Source of the DNA: an uncultured Elusimicrobiales bacterium
GTDB taxonomy: Bacteria > Elusimicrobiota > Elusimicrobia > Elusimicrobiales > Elusimicrobiaceae
Reading direction: 5' to 3'
NCBI GenBank assembly: GCA_944327085.1
Contig: CALVGG010000003.1
Location: 198,688 to 262,687 of the forward strand
DNA length: 64,000 nucleotides
The notes under the pieces: model-generated
What the model was told of the DNA's origin: nothing
The model's database searches: none
What the model saw: the letters and a program-made list of their open reading frames with translations, nothing else
Translations under genes and position numbers: made by a program
In this document: positions 51,090-60,392 of the stretch, in pieces
How the letters are laid out: each line of letters starts with the position of its first letter
How positions within the stretch are numbered: the first letter of the stretch is position 1

Positions 51090-51189
51090 ACAGTCTCCTG
51101 TGGGCCCAGGGCAGGCCCGGTTGTTCCCTGATACTTAAAGTATATTTCTTTTATAACCGTGCGTGCAATAATATAAGCCCGGTTTTTGC

Positions 51190-51195
51190 TAAAAT
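51190..51195 (+). promoter_or_regulatory. -10 hexamer directly before the fRMsr gene
   Basis: TAAAAT ends 6 nt before the ATG at 51202; no ribosome site and no clear -35. Confidence 0.45.
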
Positions 51196-51201
51196 AATCA
51201 C

Positions 51202-51663
51202 ATGGATAAAACACCTGTGTACCAATCTTTATTACAAGCCACCCGCGCCCTGCTGGCGGCCGAAACCGACCCTATTGCCAATGCCGCCAATACGGCCGCT
51301 TTGCTGTTTAACACCCTGCCCGGTTTAAATTGGGCCGGGTTCTATATTTTGCACGGGGATACTTTGGTGCTGGGCCCCTTTCAGGGCAAACCCGCCTGCG
51401 TGCGTATAGCCATAGGCAAAGGCGTATGCGGCAGTGCCGCCCAAAAGCAGGAAACCCTGGTGGTGAAAGATGTGCACGCTTTCCCCGGGCACATTGCGTG
51501 TGATGCGGCCTCCAACAGTGAAATTGTAGTGCCTCTTATTAAAAACGGAAAACTGTGGGGCGTGCTGGATATAGACTCGCCCCTTCCTGCCCGCTTTGAC
51601 GATACAGACCGCCGGTTTTTGGAAGAATTGGCCGGACTATTCACCCAAAGCAGTGCATTATAA
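51202..51663 (+). CDS. msrC: Free methionine-(R)-sulfoxide reductase (GAF domain)
   Basis: 153 residues, one GAF domain. Reduces free methionine-R-sulfoxide. The three family cysteines are present: PACVRIAIGKGVCGSAA (two) and PGHIACDAASNSEIVVPLI (the resolving/catalytic one), with LNWAGFYIL near the N-terminus and GVLDIDSPLPARFDD. It is an antioxidant function in an anaerobe. Leaderless-type start. Confidence 0.9.
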   Translation: MDKTPVYQSLLQATRALLAAETDPIANAANTAALLFNTLPGLNWAGFYILHGDTLVLGPFQGKPACVRIAIGKGVCGSAAQKQETLVVKDVHAFPGHIACDAASNSEIVVPLIKNGKLWGVLDIDSPLPARFDDTDRRFLEELAGLFTQSSAL

Positions 51664-51693
51664 AGGCGGTTTGTATAGGGAAAAACGATAAAT

Positions 51694-51722
51694 TTGCCCA
51701 ACACGCGCAAATTTTGTATTAT
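51694..51722 (+). promoter_or_regulatory. Promoter of tRNA-Phe
   Basis: TTGCCC, 17-nt spacer, TATTAT; transcription would begin about 5 nt before the mature tRNA. Confidence 0.65.
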
Positions 51723-51733
51723 ATGTAGGTAAT

Positions 51734-51805
51734 GCCGAGGTAGCTCAGTGGTAGAGCACTGGTCTGAAAAACCAGGTGTCGACAGTTCGATCCTGTCCCT
51801 CGGCA
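51734..51805 (+). tRNA. tRNA-Phe (GAA)
   Basis: 72-nt cloverleaf: acceptor GCCGAGG/CCTCGGC with discriminator A, anticodon arm CTGGT CTGAAAA ACCAG, T-arm GACAG TTCGATC CTGTC. CCA not encoded. Confidence 0.95.
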
Positions 51806-51841
51806 TTTCTTTTTTTATATACAAACGCTTTTTATTTTTAA

Positions 51842-51871
51842 CCCCCACTAAACAGTGGGGGGTTCTTTTTT
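51842..51871 (+). terminator. Intrinsic terminator after tRNA-Phe
   Basis: CCCCCACT pairs with AGTGGGGG over AAAC, then GTTCTTTTTT. Confidence 0.8.
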
Positions 51872-51965
51872 GGGGGGCATGCTTTTTGGCAAAGCCTCTT
51901 ACGCCTGTTCAAACTTCTTTGCAAAAGGGGCCTTTTCCCCTGCGCCCTAAACCGCATTTATCCAT

Positions 51966-52003
51966 AAAAAACCCCGCCCGGCAAAAACGCGGGGCGGGGT
52001 TTT
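51966..52003 (-). terminator. Intrinsic terminator after the RlmI-like gene
   Basis: CCCCGCCC pairs with GGGCGGGG over 12 nt; minus-strand tail T6 (after one T of the stem). Confidence 0.8.
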
Positions 52004-52018
52004 GTTTGACACACAAAA

Positions 52019-53191
52019 CTAACGCACTTGAATTAAACCAAAGTGCAGGTATTCCGTTTCCGGCATACCGATTAAGACCGGGTGGTCTTTGGCTTGGCCG
52101 CGCAGTTCCAAAAGTACCGCACGCTTGCCGGATTTGCTGACCCCTTGGCGCAAAATATCCACAAACAGCTCGCGCGAAATATGATGCGAACAGGTGGAAA
52201 ACGCCAAATAGCCGCCCGGTTTTAAGCCTTCCAAAGCCATTTTTACCAGCTTTACATACAAACCCACCGCCTGCGGCAGGGCCTTGCGGCTTTTTACAAA
52301 GGCAGGGGGATCCAAAAGCACCATATCGGGCTGGTCGGGCAGTTCGCCCTTTTTCATGGCGGAAAGCAGGCGTTCGGCATCGTCGCGGTGGAACACGGCT
52401 AAATCTTCCACCCCGTTTAATTTGGCGTTTTTCTGGGCAAATTCCACCGCCACGGCGGAAGAATCGCACCCCCACACCTGCGCCGCGCCCGCTTTGGCCG
52501 CGGTAATGCCGAAAGAACCGATGTAAGAATACAAATCCAACACCAGTTTATCTTTAAAATAGGGTTTTAAAAATTCGCGGTTTTCGCGCTGGTCAAAATA
52601 AAAACCGGTTTTCTGCCCCACGCGAACGGGCACCTCGTACTTAATGCCGTTTTCTTCTATTTCCACCGTTTCGGGCACTTCACCCACAATATCGGGCGTG
52701 CCGCCCAGGCCTTCCAGGGCGCGGAAAGCGCTGTCGTTACGGAAGAAAATGCCTTTGGGCTTAAAGATTTTTTTGCAGGCGGCCACAATTTGCGGTTTTA
52801 ATTTTTCCATACCGGCGGTCAGCACGTCCGCTACCAAAACATCGCCGTAGCGGTCCAGCACCAGGCCAGGCATATTGTCGGCCTCGCCATAGCACATGCG
52901 CCCGTATTTGCGCAGGCCCAGTTCGCGCCGGTAGCCGTAGGCCGTGTCCAACGCTTCAAACACAAAATCTTCCGGCAGGTCTCCTTCGCCTTTTTTAAGC
53001 AACCGTACGGAAATTAAACTGTGCGGGTTAAAACAGCCAATGCCCGCCTGGCGGCCGTCATGGGTCATTACGCGCACCAAAGTACCGGGTTCAATGGAGG
53101 TATCCAAGCCGTCAATTTCGTTAGAAAACACCCAATAATGGCCGGCGGCCAGTCTTCTTTCTTCTTTTGCTTTTAGTTTAATTTCAATCAT
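52019..53191 (-). CDS. rlmI: Class I SAM-dependent rRNA methyltransferase (RlmI/YccW family)
   Basis: 390 residues. An N-terminal PUA domain (about 1-75; LKAKEERRLAAGHYWVFSNE), then the middle RlmI-like domain (VLDRYGDVLVADVLTAGMEK; VGQKTGFYFDQRENREFL) and SAM fold VLDLYSYIGSFGITAAKAGA, with NPPY-equivalent VLLDPPAFVKSRK and FSTCSHHISRELFVDILR. Family members make 5-methylcytosine in 23S rRNA; the exact position is not knowable. AAAGGA precedes the ATG. Confidence 0.88.
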   Translation of the reverse strand: MIEIKLKAKEERRLAAGHYWVFSNEIDGLDTSIEPGTLVRVMTHDGRQAGIGCFNPHSLISVRLLKKGEGDLPEDFVFEALDTAYGYRRELGLRKYGRMCYGEADNMPGLVLDRYGDVLVADVLTAGMEKLKPQIVAACKKIFKPKGIFFRNDSAFRALEGLGGTPDIVGEVPETVEIEENGIKYEVPVRVGQKTGFYFDQRENREFLKPYFKDKLVLDLYSYIGSFGITAAKAGAAQVWGCDSSAVAVEFAQKNAKLNGVEDLAVFHRDDAERLLSAMKKGELPDQPDMVLLDPPAFVKSRKALPQAVGLYVKLVKMALEGLKPGGYLAFSTCSHHISRELFVDILRQGVSKSGKRAVLLELRGQAKDHPVLIGMPETEYLHFGLIQVR

Positions 53192-53222
53192 ACAGTATCC
53201 TTTATTAATAAATTGCCCTGAA

Positions 53223-53801
53223 CTATTTATTTAACGTTTCCACATCCGTAAACGGAATTTTGGCGGCGCAGAGGGGGCACTCTTTCGCCGTAAAAGTTTC
53301 CATGGGGTAAGACAGCAAAGCCCGCATGGGAATGGTAAGCGGAAGGTAACCCATGGAACGGTCCACAATCACGCTGATGCCAAACACATGCGCGCCGGCC
53401 GCTTGGGCCAGCTCAATGGCTTGGGCCAATTTGCGCCCGCCCACGGTTACGTCGTCCACAATCAACACGCGTTCGCCGGGTTTTAATACAAAGTTATGTT
53501 TTAAAACCATTTGTCCCTTTTCATTGCGGGAGGCAAATATGGCGCGGGCCTGGCGCACGCGGGCCACTTCCTGCGCGAGGACGGAGTTAGAAGGCGTAAG
53601 CGCCAATATCACGTCCGCCTTTTGGGAGAACTTGTCCGACATGGCCTGCGCAATGCGCTGCGCCAAATGCGGGTGCTGCAACAAGAGCGACGTTTGTATA
53701 TACGTTTGGCTGTGAAAGCCAGACGGCATAACAAAATGCCCTTCCATAATGGCGCCGTGCTCTTGCAGCAGGCATAAAACGTCTAAGTTATTTCTTGGCA
53801 T
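53223..53801 (-). CDS. pyrE: Orotate phosphoribosyltransferase
   Basis: 192 residues. Adds ribose-5-phosphate from PRPP to orotate in pyrimidine synthesis. HGAIMEGHFVMPSGFHSQTY at the N-terminus is PyrE-like. The PRPP loop reads VLIVDDVTVGGRKLAQAI, where VTVGGR replaces the usual TTGGS/T, a variation seen in a subset of PyrE proteins. A C-terminal CPLC pair follows. AAGGAGA is its ribosome site, located inside the end of the AsmA gene, which it overlaps by 14 nt. Confidence 0.85.
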   Translation of the reverse strand: MPRNNLDVLCLLQEHGAIMEGHFVMPSGFHSQTYIQTSLLLQHPHLAQRIAQAMSDKFSQKADVILALTPSNSVLAQEVARVRQARAIFASRNEKGQMVLKHNFVLKPGERVLIVDDVTVGGRKLAQAIELAQAAGAHVFGISVIVDRSMGYLPLTIPMRALLSYPMETFTAKECPLCAAKIPFTDVETLNK

Positions 53802-56082
53802 GGAAATCTCCTTTAATAAAATCCCGGTTTGTTTTAAAATCTGTACGCAGGCCGCGCTGGCGGGCGGCTTCTATTTGGGCGCCCGTTTGTTTTGCCCGCA
53901 ACATCTCCAGCTTGGGTTTAAGCATGGAAGACGACACCTTAAACGCCAGCGCCGGGTTGCCGGACTCGTCCGTCAGGTTCTCGGCCAGCGCGCCGGAGCG
54001 GGAGGTGTTGTTAAACATCGTCCATATAATAATATCAAAATTTTCTTCCACCCAGTTCACCCAGCCCTGCACCAGGGCGGAAATAGTGGGCCCCTGGGTG
54101 TAGGCGTTATTGATGGTCATATGCCCGCCGGCAAAATCGGCCGAGACGGCCAACTCTTCATAAGGCACATCTCTAAGCACTTGGCCCACTTTAAAACTTC
54201 CGGCGCGTTCCATGCGGTGCATTAAAATAAACGGCGTAAAAGTAATGTTAAGCGCTTTTTGCTCTTCGGCCAGTTTTTCCATTTGGTGGATGACCCCGTC
54301 CTGCATGCGTGCGTCCAGTGTGCCGTCCAGGCGTTTCATGCCGGGCAGAAGGCCTTTAAAATCAAACTCCGCATAAAAGCTGTTGCCGGAGATGACCTCG
54401 GAAGAAAAAGTATCGGCCGATAATGTACCCGCAAAATTGGGCATAAATTTGGGCAGGCGGTCCCTAAAGTTTTCCAGCCAGGCCAATTTCCCGGTTACGG
54501 GCGCTTTGGTTTTTATGGGCTTATTTTTACCTATTACGGTCACAAAGTCCCGCACCACTTCAATAAAGGCCATCGGGTCAAAATGTTTTAAATAGATATT
54601 GGTGCGTATGCGGCGGTTGGAGGATTTCAAGCGGTTAATAGATAAATTCATTTTAAGCGGCACGCCGTTTAACTCTCCAGATGCAATATTGGCATACAAA
54701 TTGCCGTTGCGGTAGGTGCCGGAAAAATTTAGTTTATCAAAAGTGCTTCTGTCCACCGTTACTTTGCCGGAGGTAGTGCTGGCATACAAATCGGCAAAAT
54801 TGTCTTTGGCGGAGAACTCCCCGCTTACTCCCTGTGCCGGGAAGGCGTAAAACTCGCCGGATACGTCTTGCAGCGCAGCATCAAACTGGGGCAAGGTCCA
54901 CCGGTTGTTTTGGCGCAGGATATGCGCGCTGAAGGCTGTTTTGCCGGTTAGCTTATAGGGAGTTAAACGCGGGTAGTTTTTACTCCAGGCGGCCAGGTCA
55001 AGCGGCTCGGTGGAGAAGGAGATATCGGCCGTCCAGGGGGTTTGGGCAAAATCCGCCTGAGCGGAGGCGGTTAAATTTACATCATCTGCCAATATAAGCG
55101 CTTCATTTAAGGTTAAGGTGCGGTAGCCGTTAGCCAATACGCCTTTTAAACGCATGGAGGACGCCGGGAGATAAAACTCCGCCCAATCATTCTGAAATAC
55201 AGATAAATCTTTCCCTTCAAAGGCGGGCACCTGCGCGCGGATATTAAAATAAGGAGTGTATAAATTATCCAAATCCACCGTTAAAGAGATGGGCTTTCTA
55301 AACAAAAACACCTGGGCGCGCAAACTGCGCAGGGCAAAATCCTTCCAGTTAAAATTGGCAAAATTTACGTGGCCCGTGCCTTTAATGTCTATGTCTGAAA
55401 TATTATTCTGCCATTTATTGCGCAGGACAAATTCCATCTGAAAGCGGGAAAGTTCATTAAACCGCAGCCGCTCAAAATGCAAATTAACCCCATACACCGC
55501 ATGGCTGACTTGTTTTTGCAAATCTTTATAACTAAATACGCCGTCTTTAATGGTCCAGTCTTCCACACTGACGGTTAAATTCTGCCCGCCGGAACTGCGG
55601 TATACGTGGCTTTGTGCCGAAGATATTTTTACTTCCGGCACGTTGTGCCGCCCGTCCGTGCCGCGCACAATATTAATCCGCGGGCGGTTTAAAGTAATTT
55701 CATCAATCACCAGTTGATGATCCAGCAAAGGCAGTAATTTAAAATGCACAAAAACCGATTCCGCCGACAGCAAGGCCTCCCCGTGGGCCACTTCGCTATC
55801 CAAGACGGAAAAGCCCTTTAATTCCAATGTATTAAAAAACTTTAAATCCAGCGAGGACATCACCACCGGCCTGTTTAAAGCCTGTTGCAGCTGTTGGGTG
55901 ATTTCCTCACTTAAATACTGGGCATTAAAGAACTTAATAAACAGCACCCAGCTCACCGCCAACAAACACAACACAAACATAACGGCAAACATCACCGTGC
56001 GCAATGTTAACGTGCAGCACGCGCCGATAAACCGAAACAACCAAAAAGTTTTTTTGGCTTTTTTCTTCTTTTTTGCCGTCAT
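53788..56082 (-). CDS. AsmA-family envelope protein
   Basis: 764 residues. A very basic N-terminus (MTAKKKKKAKK), one membrane helix (TVMFAVMFVLCLLAVSWVLF) and a long beta-rich periplasmic part. Typical AsmA/TamB-like features: EEITQQLQQALNRPVVMSSL after the helix, LLDHQLVIDEITLNRPRINI, repeated beta strands and a C-terminal AsmA-like region (ITINNAYTQGP-type, ALVQGWVNWVEE). Such bridge-like proteins move or shield phospholipids between the two membranes of diderm bacteria. It is downstream of the M50 gene (14-nt gap) and overlaps pyrE. Confidence 0.82.
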   Translation of the reverse strand: MTAKKKKKAKKTFWLFRFIGACCTLTLRTVMFAVMFVLCLLAVSWVLFIKFFNAQYLSEEITQQLQQALNRPVVMSSLDLKFFNTLELKGFSVLDSEVAHGEALLSAESVFVHFKLLPLLDHQLVIDEITLNRPRINIVRGTDGRHNVPEVKISSAQSHVYRSSGGQNLTVSVEDWTIKDGVFSYKDLQKQVSHAVYGVNLHFERLRFNELSRFQMEFVLRNKWQNNISDIDIKGTGHVNFANFNWKDFALRSLRAQVFLFRKPISLTVDLDNLYTPYFNIRAQVPAFEGKDLSVFQNDWAEFYLPASSMRLKGVLANGYRTLTLNEALILADDVNLTASAQADFAQTPWTADISFSTEPLDLAAWSKNYPRLTPYKLTGKTAFSAHILRQNNRWTLPQFDAALQDVSGEFYAFPAQGVSGEFSAKDNFADLYASTTSGKVTVDRSTFDKLNFSGTYRNGNLYANIASGELNGVPLKMNLSINRLKSSNRRIRTNIYLKHFDPMAFIEVVRDFVTVIGKNKPIKTKAPVTGKLAWLENFRDRLPKFMPNFAGTLSADTFSSEVISGNSFYAEFDFKGLLPGMKRLDGTLDARMQDGVIHQMEKLAEEQKALNITFTPFILMHRMERAGSFKVGQVLRDVPYEELAVSADFAGGHMTINNAYTQGPTISALVQGWVNWVEENFDIIIWTMFNNTSRSGALAENLTDESGNPALAFKVSSSMLKPKLEMLRAKQTGAQIEAARQRGLRTDFKTNRDFIKGDFHAKK

Positions 56083-56096
56083 ATTTTTGCCAACGC

Positions 56097-56783
56097 TCAG
56101 GCCGCGTTAAATACGCGTTCTATTATATAGTTTACTAAAATTCTCCAGGTATTATAGGTGCCGCCCCATACATTGCGCAAGGCTTCTGTTAAGGATACCT
56201 GCTCCGGGAATAATATTTTGCACAGCAAAGCCAAAATAACCACATTGACCAATGTAATGGATATGGCCGAAAACACCTTTCCGCCCGCCAGTTTTAAATC
56301 CGGCTGTTGGGCTTCAAACAAAGTTTTGAATGTTTGTATAAAGTGAAAAGCCGTAAAAAACCCGCTGGCAAACACAAACCATAACCGGTAGGGGGCCATA
56401 TCCCGCCACAAAGTAAGCCCGCAGTATACCAGCCCCAAACACACGGTATATGCCGGCACAAAATACGGCGCCAGCGCCACAAAAGCATTGCATTGGGTCA
56501 GTTTTACGTAGCCGCTGTCTTTACCCACATAAATGTCTTTTATGCGGCACCCGCACAATATGGCGGCCACGGCGTGGGTCAGTTCGTGCCCTAAAACATA
56601 CATGCGGGAAAAATTATAAAACCCGAAATGAATGCCCGCATACAGCAAAATGCCCAGCAAAAAGCACAAAAATGTTTTTACATTTCCAAGCCCCGCATAC
56701 AACAAGCGCGCGGTTTGCGCCGCGGCAAAAAAAAGCGTGGGCAAAAACAAAACGGCTATGAGGGTTTTTAAAAAATTACGCAT
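56097..56783 (-). CDS. M50-like membrane metalloprotease
   Basis: 228 residues from ATG 56783, which shares bases with the lplA stop (TAATG). Around five membrane helices. The zinc motif HELTH is in MYVLGHELTHAVAAILCGCR; the third-ligand region could be LAPYFVPAYTVC (the usual NPDG is missing). It resembles M50B peptidases but lacks PDZ domains. Substrate unknown; it may process membrane proteins. Cotranscribed with lplA and AsmA. Confidence 0.75.
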   Translation of the reverse strand: MRNFLKTLIAVLFLPTLFFAAAQTARLLYAGLGNVKTFLCFLLGILLYAGIHFGFYNFSRMYVLGHELTHAVAAILCGCRIKDIYVGKDSGYVKLTQCNAFVALAPYFVPAYTVCLGLVYCGLTLWRDMAPYRLWFVFASGFFTAFHFIQTFKTLFEAQQPDLKLAGGKVFSAISITLVNVVILALLCKILFPEQVSLTEALRNVWGGTYNTWRILVNYIIERVFNAA

Positions 56784-57472
56784 TAAAATTTTTGGTTCCA
56801 CTCCGGGGTAGTGTATCTTTCCCGCACCAGTTGCTCAGTGCGGGCCAGCAGTTCTTGGCCGGCGGCCTGAGGGGTTAAACTCACGCCAAAGCAAGCCTCC
56901 ACCCCGTTAATAACGGCCCGTTTTAAAGCCGGGTTTTGCCGTGCGCCGGGCAGTTGCAAAGAGCCTTGATACAAAACCGACCGTTCAAAACGCCGTATGG
57001 CGCCGCCTAAAATTTTGTGCCCGTCTGCGGCCAGCAAATCATTTTCCACCGGGTTTACAAAACAAGCCCCCGCCGCCCCGTTGCGCGCGGGTGCATAAGC
57101 CTGGGGAGCAGTTTTCCCCCACGCGTGCACCGGGGCCAGCGCATTTAACTGGGTTTGTATGGCGCCATGAAGCTCTTTATAAATTTCACCCGGGCGCAAG
57201 GAACTTTCAAACAAGCAGGAAAATGTTAAATCATCCGCATGAAACACCATACCCCCGCCGGTGGGGCGGCGCATGCAGTCTGCAAACCCTTGCGCGGCGG
57301 CCGCGCGCTGCACCAAGCTAAAAGGCTGTGCGTAGCCAAAAGTAACGGCTTTGCCGGGCACCCAACGGTAAAAACGCAACCATACCCCGCCCGAAAAAGC
57401 GGCGCAGCAAGCCTCGTCAAACGCCATGTGCTGGGCCACCGCAAACAAAGGGGTATTTAGCAATACATTCAT
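56783..57472 (-). CDS. lplA: Lipoate-protein ligase A family protein
   Basis: 229 residues of the biotin/lipoate ligase fold: DCMRRPTGGGMVFHADDLTF (substrate loop), NPVENDLLAADGHKILGGAI with the essential Lys, and YQGSLQLPGA. It attaches lipoate or octanoate to the lysine of GcvH; the gcv genes lie directly upstream on the same strand. An LipM-type octanoyltransferase is the main alternative. The promoter hexamer ends 6 nt before its ATG and there is no ribosome site. Confidence 0.88.
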   Translation of the reverse strand: MNVLLNTPLFAVAQHMAFDEACCAAFSGGVWLRFYRWVPGKAVTFGYAQPFSLVQRAAAAQGFADCMRRPTGGGMVFHADDLTFSCLFESSLRPGEIYKELHGAIQTQLNALAPVHAWGKTAPQAYAPARNGAAGACFVNPVENDLLAADGHKILGGAIRRFERSVLYQGSLQLPGARQNPALKRAVINGVEACFGVSLTPQAAGQELLARTEQLVRERYTTPEWNQKF

Positions 57473-57478
57473 GTGTAT

Positions 57479-57484
57479 ATTTTA
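57479..57484 (-). promoter_or_regulatory. -10 hexamer directly before lplA
   Basis: TAAAAT on the minus strand ends 6 nt before the ATG at 57472; no good -35. Confidence 0.45.
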
Positions 57485-57510
57485 CCAGTTATAAGCAAGC
57501 AAACCCACTA

Positions 57511-57547
57511 AAATAACACGCCGGGCAGTTTTTAGGATGCCCGGCGT
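57511..57547 (-). terminator. Intrinsic terminator of the gcv genes
   Basis: Perfect 10-bp stem (57518-57527 with 57538-57547), minus-strand tail GTTATTTT. It separates gcvPB from lplA. Confidence 0.8.
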
Positions 57548-57564
57548 AAAAACAGCGGTGCAGT

Positions 57565-59016
57565 TTATTTCCAGCGCAGGTTGGGTTCGCGCGCGGCGGA
57601 TACTTCGTCAATGCGTTTTACGCACTGGCTGTGCGGGGCCGCTTTTACCGTATCCGGCTGGATTTGTATTTCTTCGTAAATACATTCCATCGCGCGGATA
57701 AACGCGTCCAACATGTCTTTATTTTCCGTTTCCGTGGGCTCTATCATTAAAGCCTCCGGCACGATGAGCGGGAAATAAATGGTGGGTGCGTAAAAACCGT
57801 AATCCAGCAGGCGTTTGGCTACGTCTGTAGTGTGTACGCCGTTCATTTGGCTGGGAACGGTTTGCAGAACGCACTCGTGCATGCAAGTACGGTCAAAAAA
57901 CGCCGGGAATTTATCCTTTAGCGCAGCGCGCACATAGTTGGCGTTTAAGATAGCCTTTTCAGCAATGTCTTTTAAAGTATTGCCGTCATGCTGGCGCAAG
58001 TAAGCGTATGCACGCAGGCACACGGCAATATTGCCGTAAAACGCTTTCATACGGCCCAAGCTTTTGGGCATTTTGCCCTGCAGGGTATATTTGCCGTTTT
58101 TCTCAGTTACAATGGGACTCGGCAAAAACGGCGCCACATGCGCAGCCGCACCCACCGGGCCCGAACCGGGGCCGCCGCCGCCATGCGGTGCGGCAAACGT
58201 TTTATGCAAGTTAAAATGCAGTAAATCTACGCCAAAATCCCCGGGTTTGGCCAGGCCCAAAAGGGCGTTAAAGTTGGCGCCGTCCATATACAGTAAAGCA
58301 CCGGCCGCGTGCACCATGCGGGCAATTTCCACAATGTCTTTTTCAAACAAACCCACGGTGTTGGGCACGGTAAGCATTACCACGGCCGTGCGTTCACTAA
58401 GCGCGTGGGACAAGGCTTCTTTATCCACGCAGCCGTCCGGGCCGGATTTAATGTTAATGACCGTAAACCCGCCCATATTGGCGGTGGCCGGGTTGGTGCC
58501 GTGGGCCGTATCAGGCACGATGACTTCCGTGCGTTTTTTGTCTTTACGCGCGGCGTGATAGGCTTTGGCCGTCATAATACCGGTAAGCTCCCCATGGGCA
58601 CCGGCGGCCGGCTGCAAGGTAAAAGCGGCCAGGCCCGTAATGGCTTTTAGCATTTCCTGCAGTTCGTACATCATTTTTAGCGTGCCTTGCACGGCGCTTT
58701 CCGGCGCCAGCGGGTGGGCATTGGCAAAGCTTTCCAAAGCGGTAAAAGCGTCATACGCTTTGGGGTTGTATTTCATGGTGCAAGATCCCAGCGGATAGAA
58801 ACGGCTGTCTAAACAATAGTTCTTTTCAGACAGGGCGGTAAAATGGCGCACGGTGTCAAACTCGCTCAGTTCCGGCAGTTTGGGGGCAGCGTTGCGAAGC
58901 ACGTCCTGCGGTAAATAAGCCTGGGCCGGTTTTTGGGCTTTTTCCACCCGCACGCCGCGGCGGCCGGGACGGGATTTTTCTATAGACAAAGCATTGGTTT
59001 GCAGTATTTCTTGCAT
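57565..59016 (-). CDS. gcvPB: Glycine dehydrogenase (decarboxylating) subunit 2
   Basis: 483 residues. PLP-dependent subunit of the P-protein that decarboxylates glycine and loads aminomethyl onto lipoyl-GcvH. PLP lysine in LLHFNLHKTFAAPHGGGGPG; YPLGSCTMKYNPKAYD and GELTGIMTAKAYH fit the family. It follows gcvPA by 1 nt. Split P-protein (A plus B) is the form found in many anaerobes and Gram-positives. Confidence 0.96.
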   Translation of the reverse strand: MQEILQTNALSIEKSRPGRRGVRVEKAQKPAQAYLPQDVLRNAAPKLPELSEFDTVRHFTALSEKNYCLDSRFYPLGSCTMKYNPKAYDAFTALESFANAHPLAPESAVQGTLKMMYELQEMLKAITGLAAFTLQPAAGAHGELTGIMTAKAYHAARKDKKRTEVIVPDTAHGTNPATANMGGFTVINIKSGPDGCVDKEALSHALSERTAVVMLTVPNTVGLFEKDIVEIARMVHAAGALLYMDGANFNALLGLAKPGDFGVDLLHFNLHKTFAAPHGGGGPGSGPVGAAAHVAPFLPSPIVTEKNGKYTLQGKMPKSLGRMKAFYGNIAVCLRAYAYLRQHDGNTLKDIAEKAILNANYVRAALKDKFPAFFDRTCMHECVLQTVPSQMNGVHTTDVAKRLLDYGFYAPTIYFPLIVPEALMIEPTETENKDMLDAFIRAMECIYEEIQIQPDTVKAAPHSQCVKRIDEVSAAREPNLRWK

Positions 59017-59017
59017 A

Positions 59018-60331
59018 TTAAATCCCCCTCAAAGCGGCGGCTAAGTCCTGCAAGTCTTGTAGGGTTTTGGTTTCGGTAGCGCACAAAAGCAGGCAGTCCT
59101 GCAGGTCTTTTTGTTTAAGCGCGTATACGCCAAAACCTTTTTTGGCTAATTTTTGCACCGCTTTTTTAGCCGGGAACGGACACTGGAGTACAAACTCGTT
59201 AAAAAACGGACCCGTAAATTTAAGTTTAAAGCCGTCCGTTTGGCAAAGCAAATCCGCCAGCTGGTGGGCACGTTCCACATTCAGCTCAGCCGTTTCTTTA
59301 AGGCCTTGCGGGCCCATTAAAGTTAAATAAATAAGTGCGTTTAAGGCGCAAAGCGCTTCGTTGGAACAAATGTTGGAAGCGGCTTTTTCACGCCGGATGT
59401 GCTGTTCGCGCGCCTGCAGGGTAAGCACAAAAGCGCGTTTGCCGTCTTTATCCTTGGCCATACCCACAATGCGCCCCGGCATTTGGCGTTTGTATGCTTC
59501 TTTGCAGGCAAACAGCCCAAGCCCGGGCCCGCCAAAGTGCATGGCGTTGCCAAAGGCTTGGCCTTCGCCAACGGCAAAGTCCGCCCCGTAAGAACCGGGG
59601 GTGCGCAAAAGCCCCAGGCTCATAGCCTGGAACACATACACAAACAAAGCGCCTTGGGCGTGGGTCAGTTCACCCAAGCGCTGGGCGTCTTCCAACTGGC
59701 CGTAAAAATTGGGGTTGGCCAGCACCAGGCAGGAGGTTTGCTCATCCAGCAAGCGCTGCGCGGCGTTTACGTCCACCCGGCCATTTATACAGGGCAGTTC
59801 CTGCACGGTTACCTGCGGGAAATGCTGCAAATAGGTGTGCAGTACCTCTTTATAATGCGGGTGCAGGGCGGAGCTGATTAATACTTTTTGGCGGTTATTA
59901 ATGCGTACGCAGGCCAAAACAGCCTCGGCCATGGCGGTGGCGCCGTCATAATGCGAGGCGTTGCTTACGTCCATATCCGTTAACGCACAAATACAGCTTT
60001 GAAACTCGTAAATCGTTTGCAGGGTGCCTTGGCTGGCTTCGGCCTGGTAAGGGGTATAGGCGGTTAAAAATTCCCCGCGGGAGCTTAACGCATTTACGGC
60101 GGCCGGGATAAAATGTTCATAACAGCCGGCGCCGATAAAATTTTTAAGCGGTTTATTGAGCGAGCCCAACTCTTTTATATGGGCGGTAAGCTGGGCCTCG
60201 GTAAGGGCCGGGGGCAGGTTTAAATGGGGGTAAGCCAAATCCTGCGGGATATTAAGTAATTCCCGCACAGACGAAGCACCAATGCGGGCAAGCATTTCTT
60301 TTTCTTCAGTTGGAGTATGTGGAATAAACAT
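59018..60331 (-). CDS. gcvPA: Glycine dehydrogenase (decarboxylating) subunit 1
   Basis: 437 residues. MFIPHTPTEEKEMLARIGAS, then FIGAGCYEHFIPAAVNALSS and FLTAYTPYQAEASQGTLQTI, characteristic for GcvPA. It pairs with GcvPB. AGAGG lies 6 nt before the ATG. A strong terminator hairpin lies between it and gcvH. Confidence 0.96.
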   Translation of the reverse strand: MFIPHTPTEEKEMLARIGASSVRELLNIPQDLAYPHLNLPPALTEAQLTAHIKELGSLNKPLKNFIGAGCYEHFIPAAVNALSSRGEFLTAYTPYQAEASQGTLQTIYEFQSCICALTDMDVSNASHYDGATAMAEAVLACVRINNRQKVLISSALHPHYKEVLHTYLQHFPQVTVQELPCINGRVDVNAAQRLLDEQTSCLVLANPNFYGQLEDAQRLGELTHAQGALFVYVFQAMSLGLLRTPGSYGADFAVGEGQAFGNAMHFGGPGLGLFACKEAYKRQMPGRIVGMAKDKDGKRAFVLTLQAREQHIRREKAASNICSNEALCALNALIYLTLMGPQGLKETAELNVERAHQLADLLCQTDGFKLKFTGPFFNEFVLQCPFPAKKAVQKLAKKGFGVYALKQKDLQDCLLLCATETKTLQDLQDLAAALRGI

Positions 60332-60346
60332 AAAACCTCTGTTAGT

Positions 60347-60370
60347 AAAAACCCCCGCTTGCGGCGGGGG
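60347..60370 (-). terminator. Intrinsic terminator between gcvH and gcvPA
   Basis: CCCCCGC pairs with GCGGGGG over CGCAA and is followed by TTTTT on the minus strand. It is inside the gcv gene set, only 16 nt before the gcvPA ATG, so partial termination is likely. Confidence 0.8.
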
Positions 60371-60392
60371 ATTTTTTAAAAGGCCGCAACCG

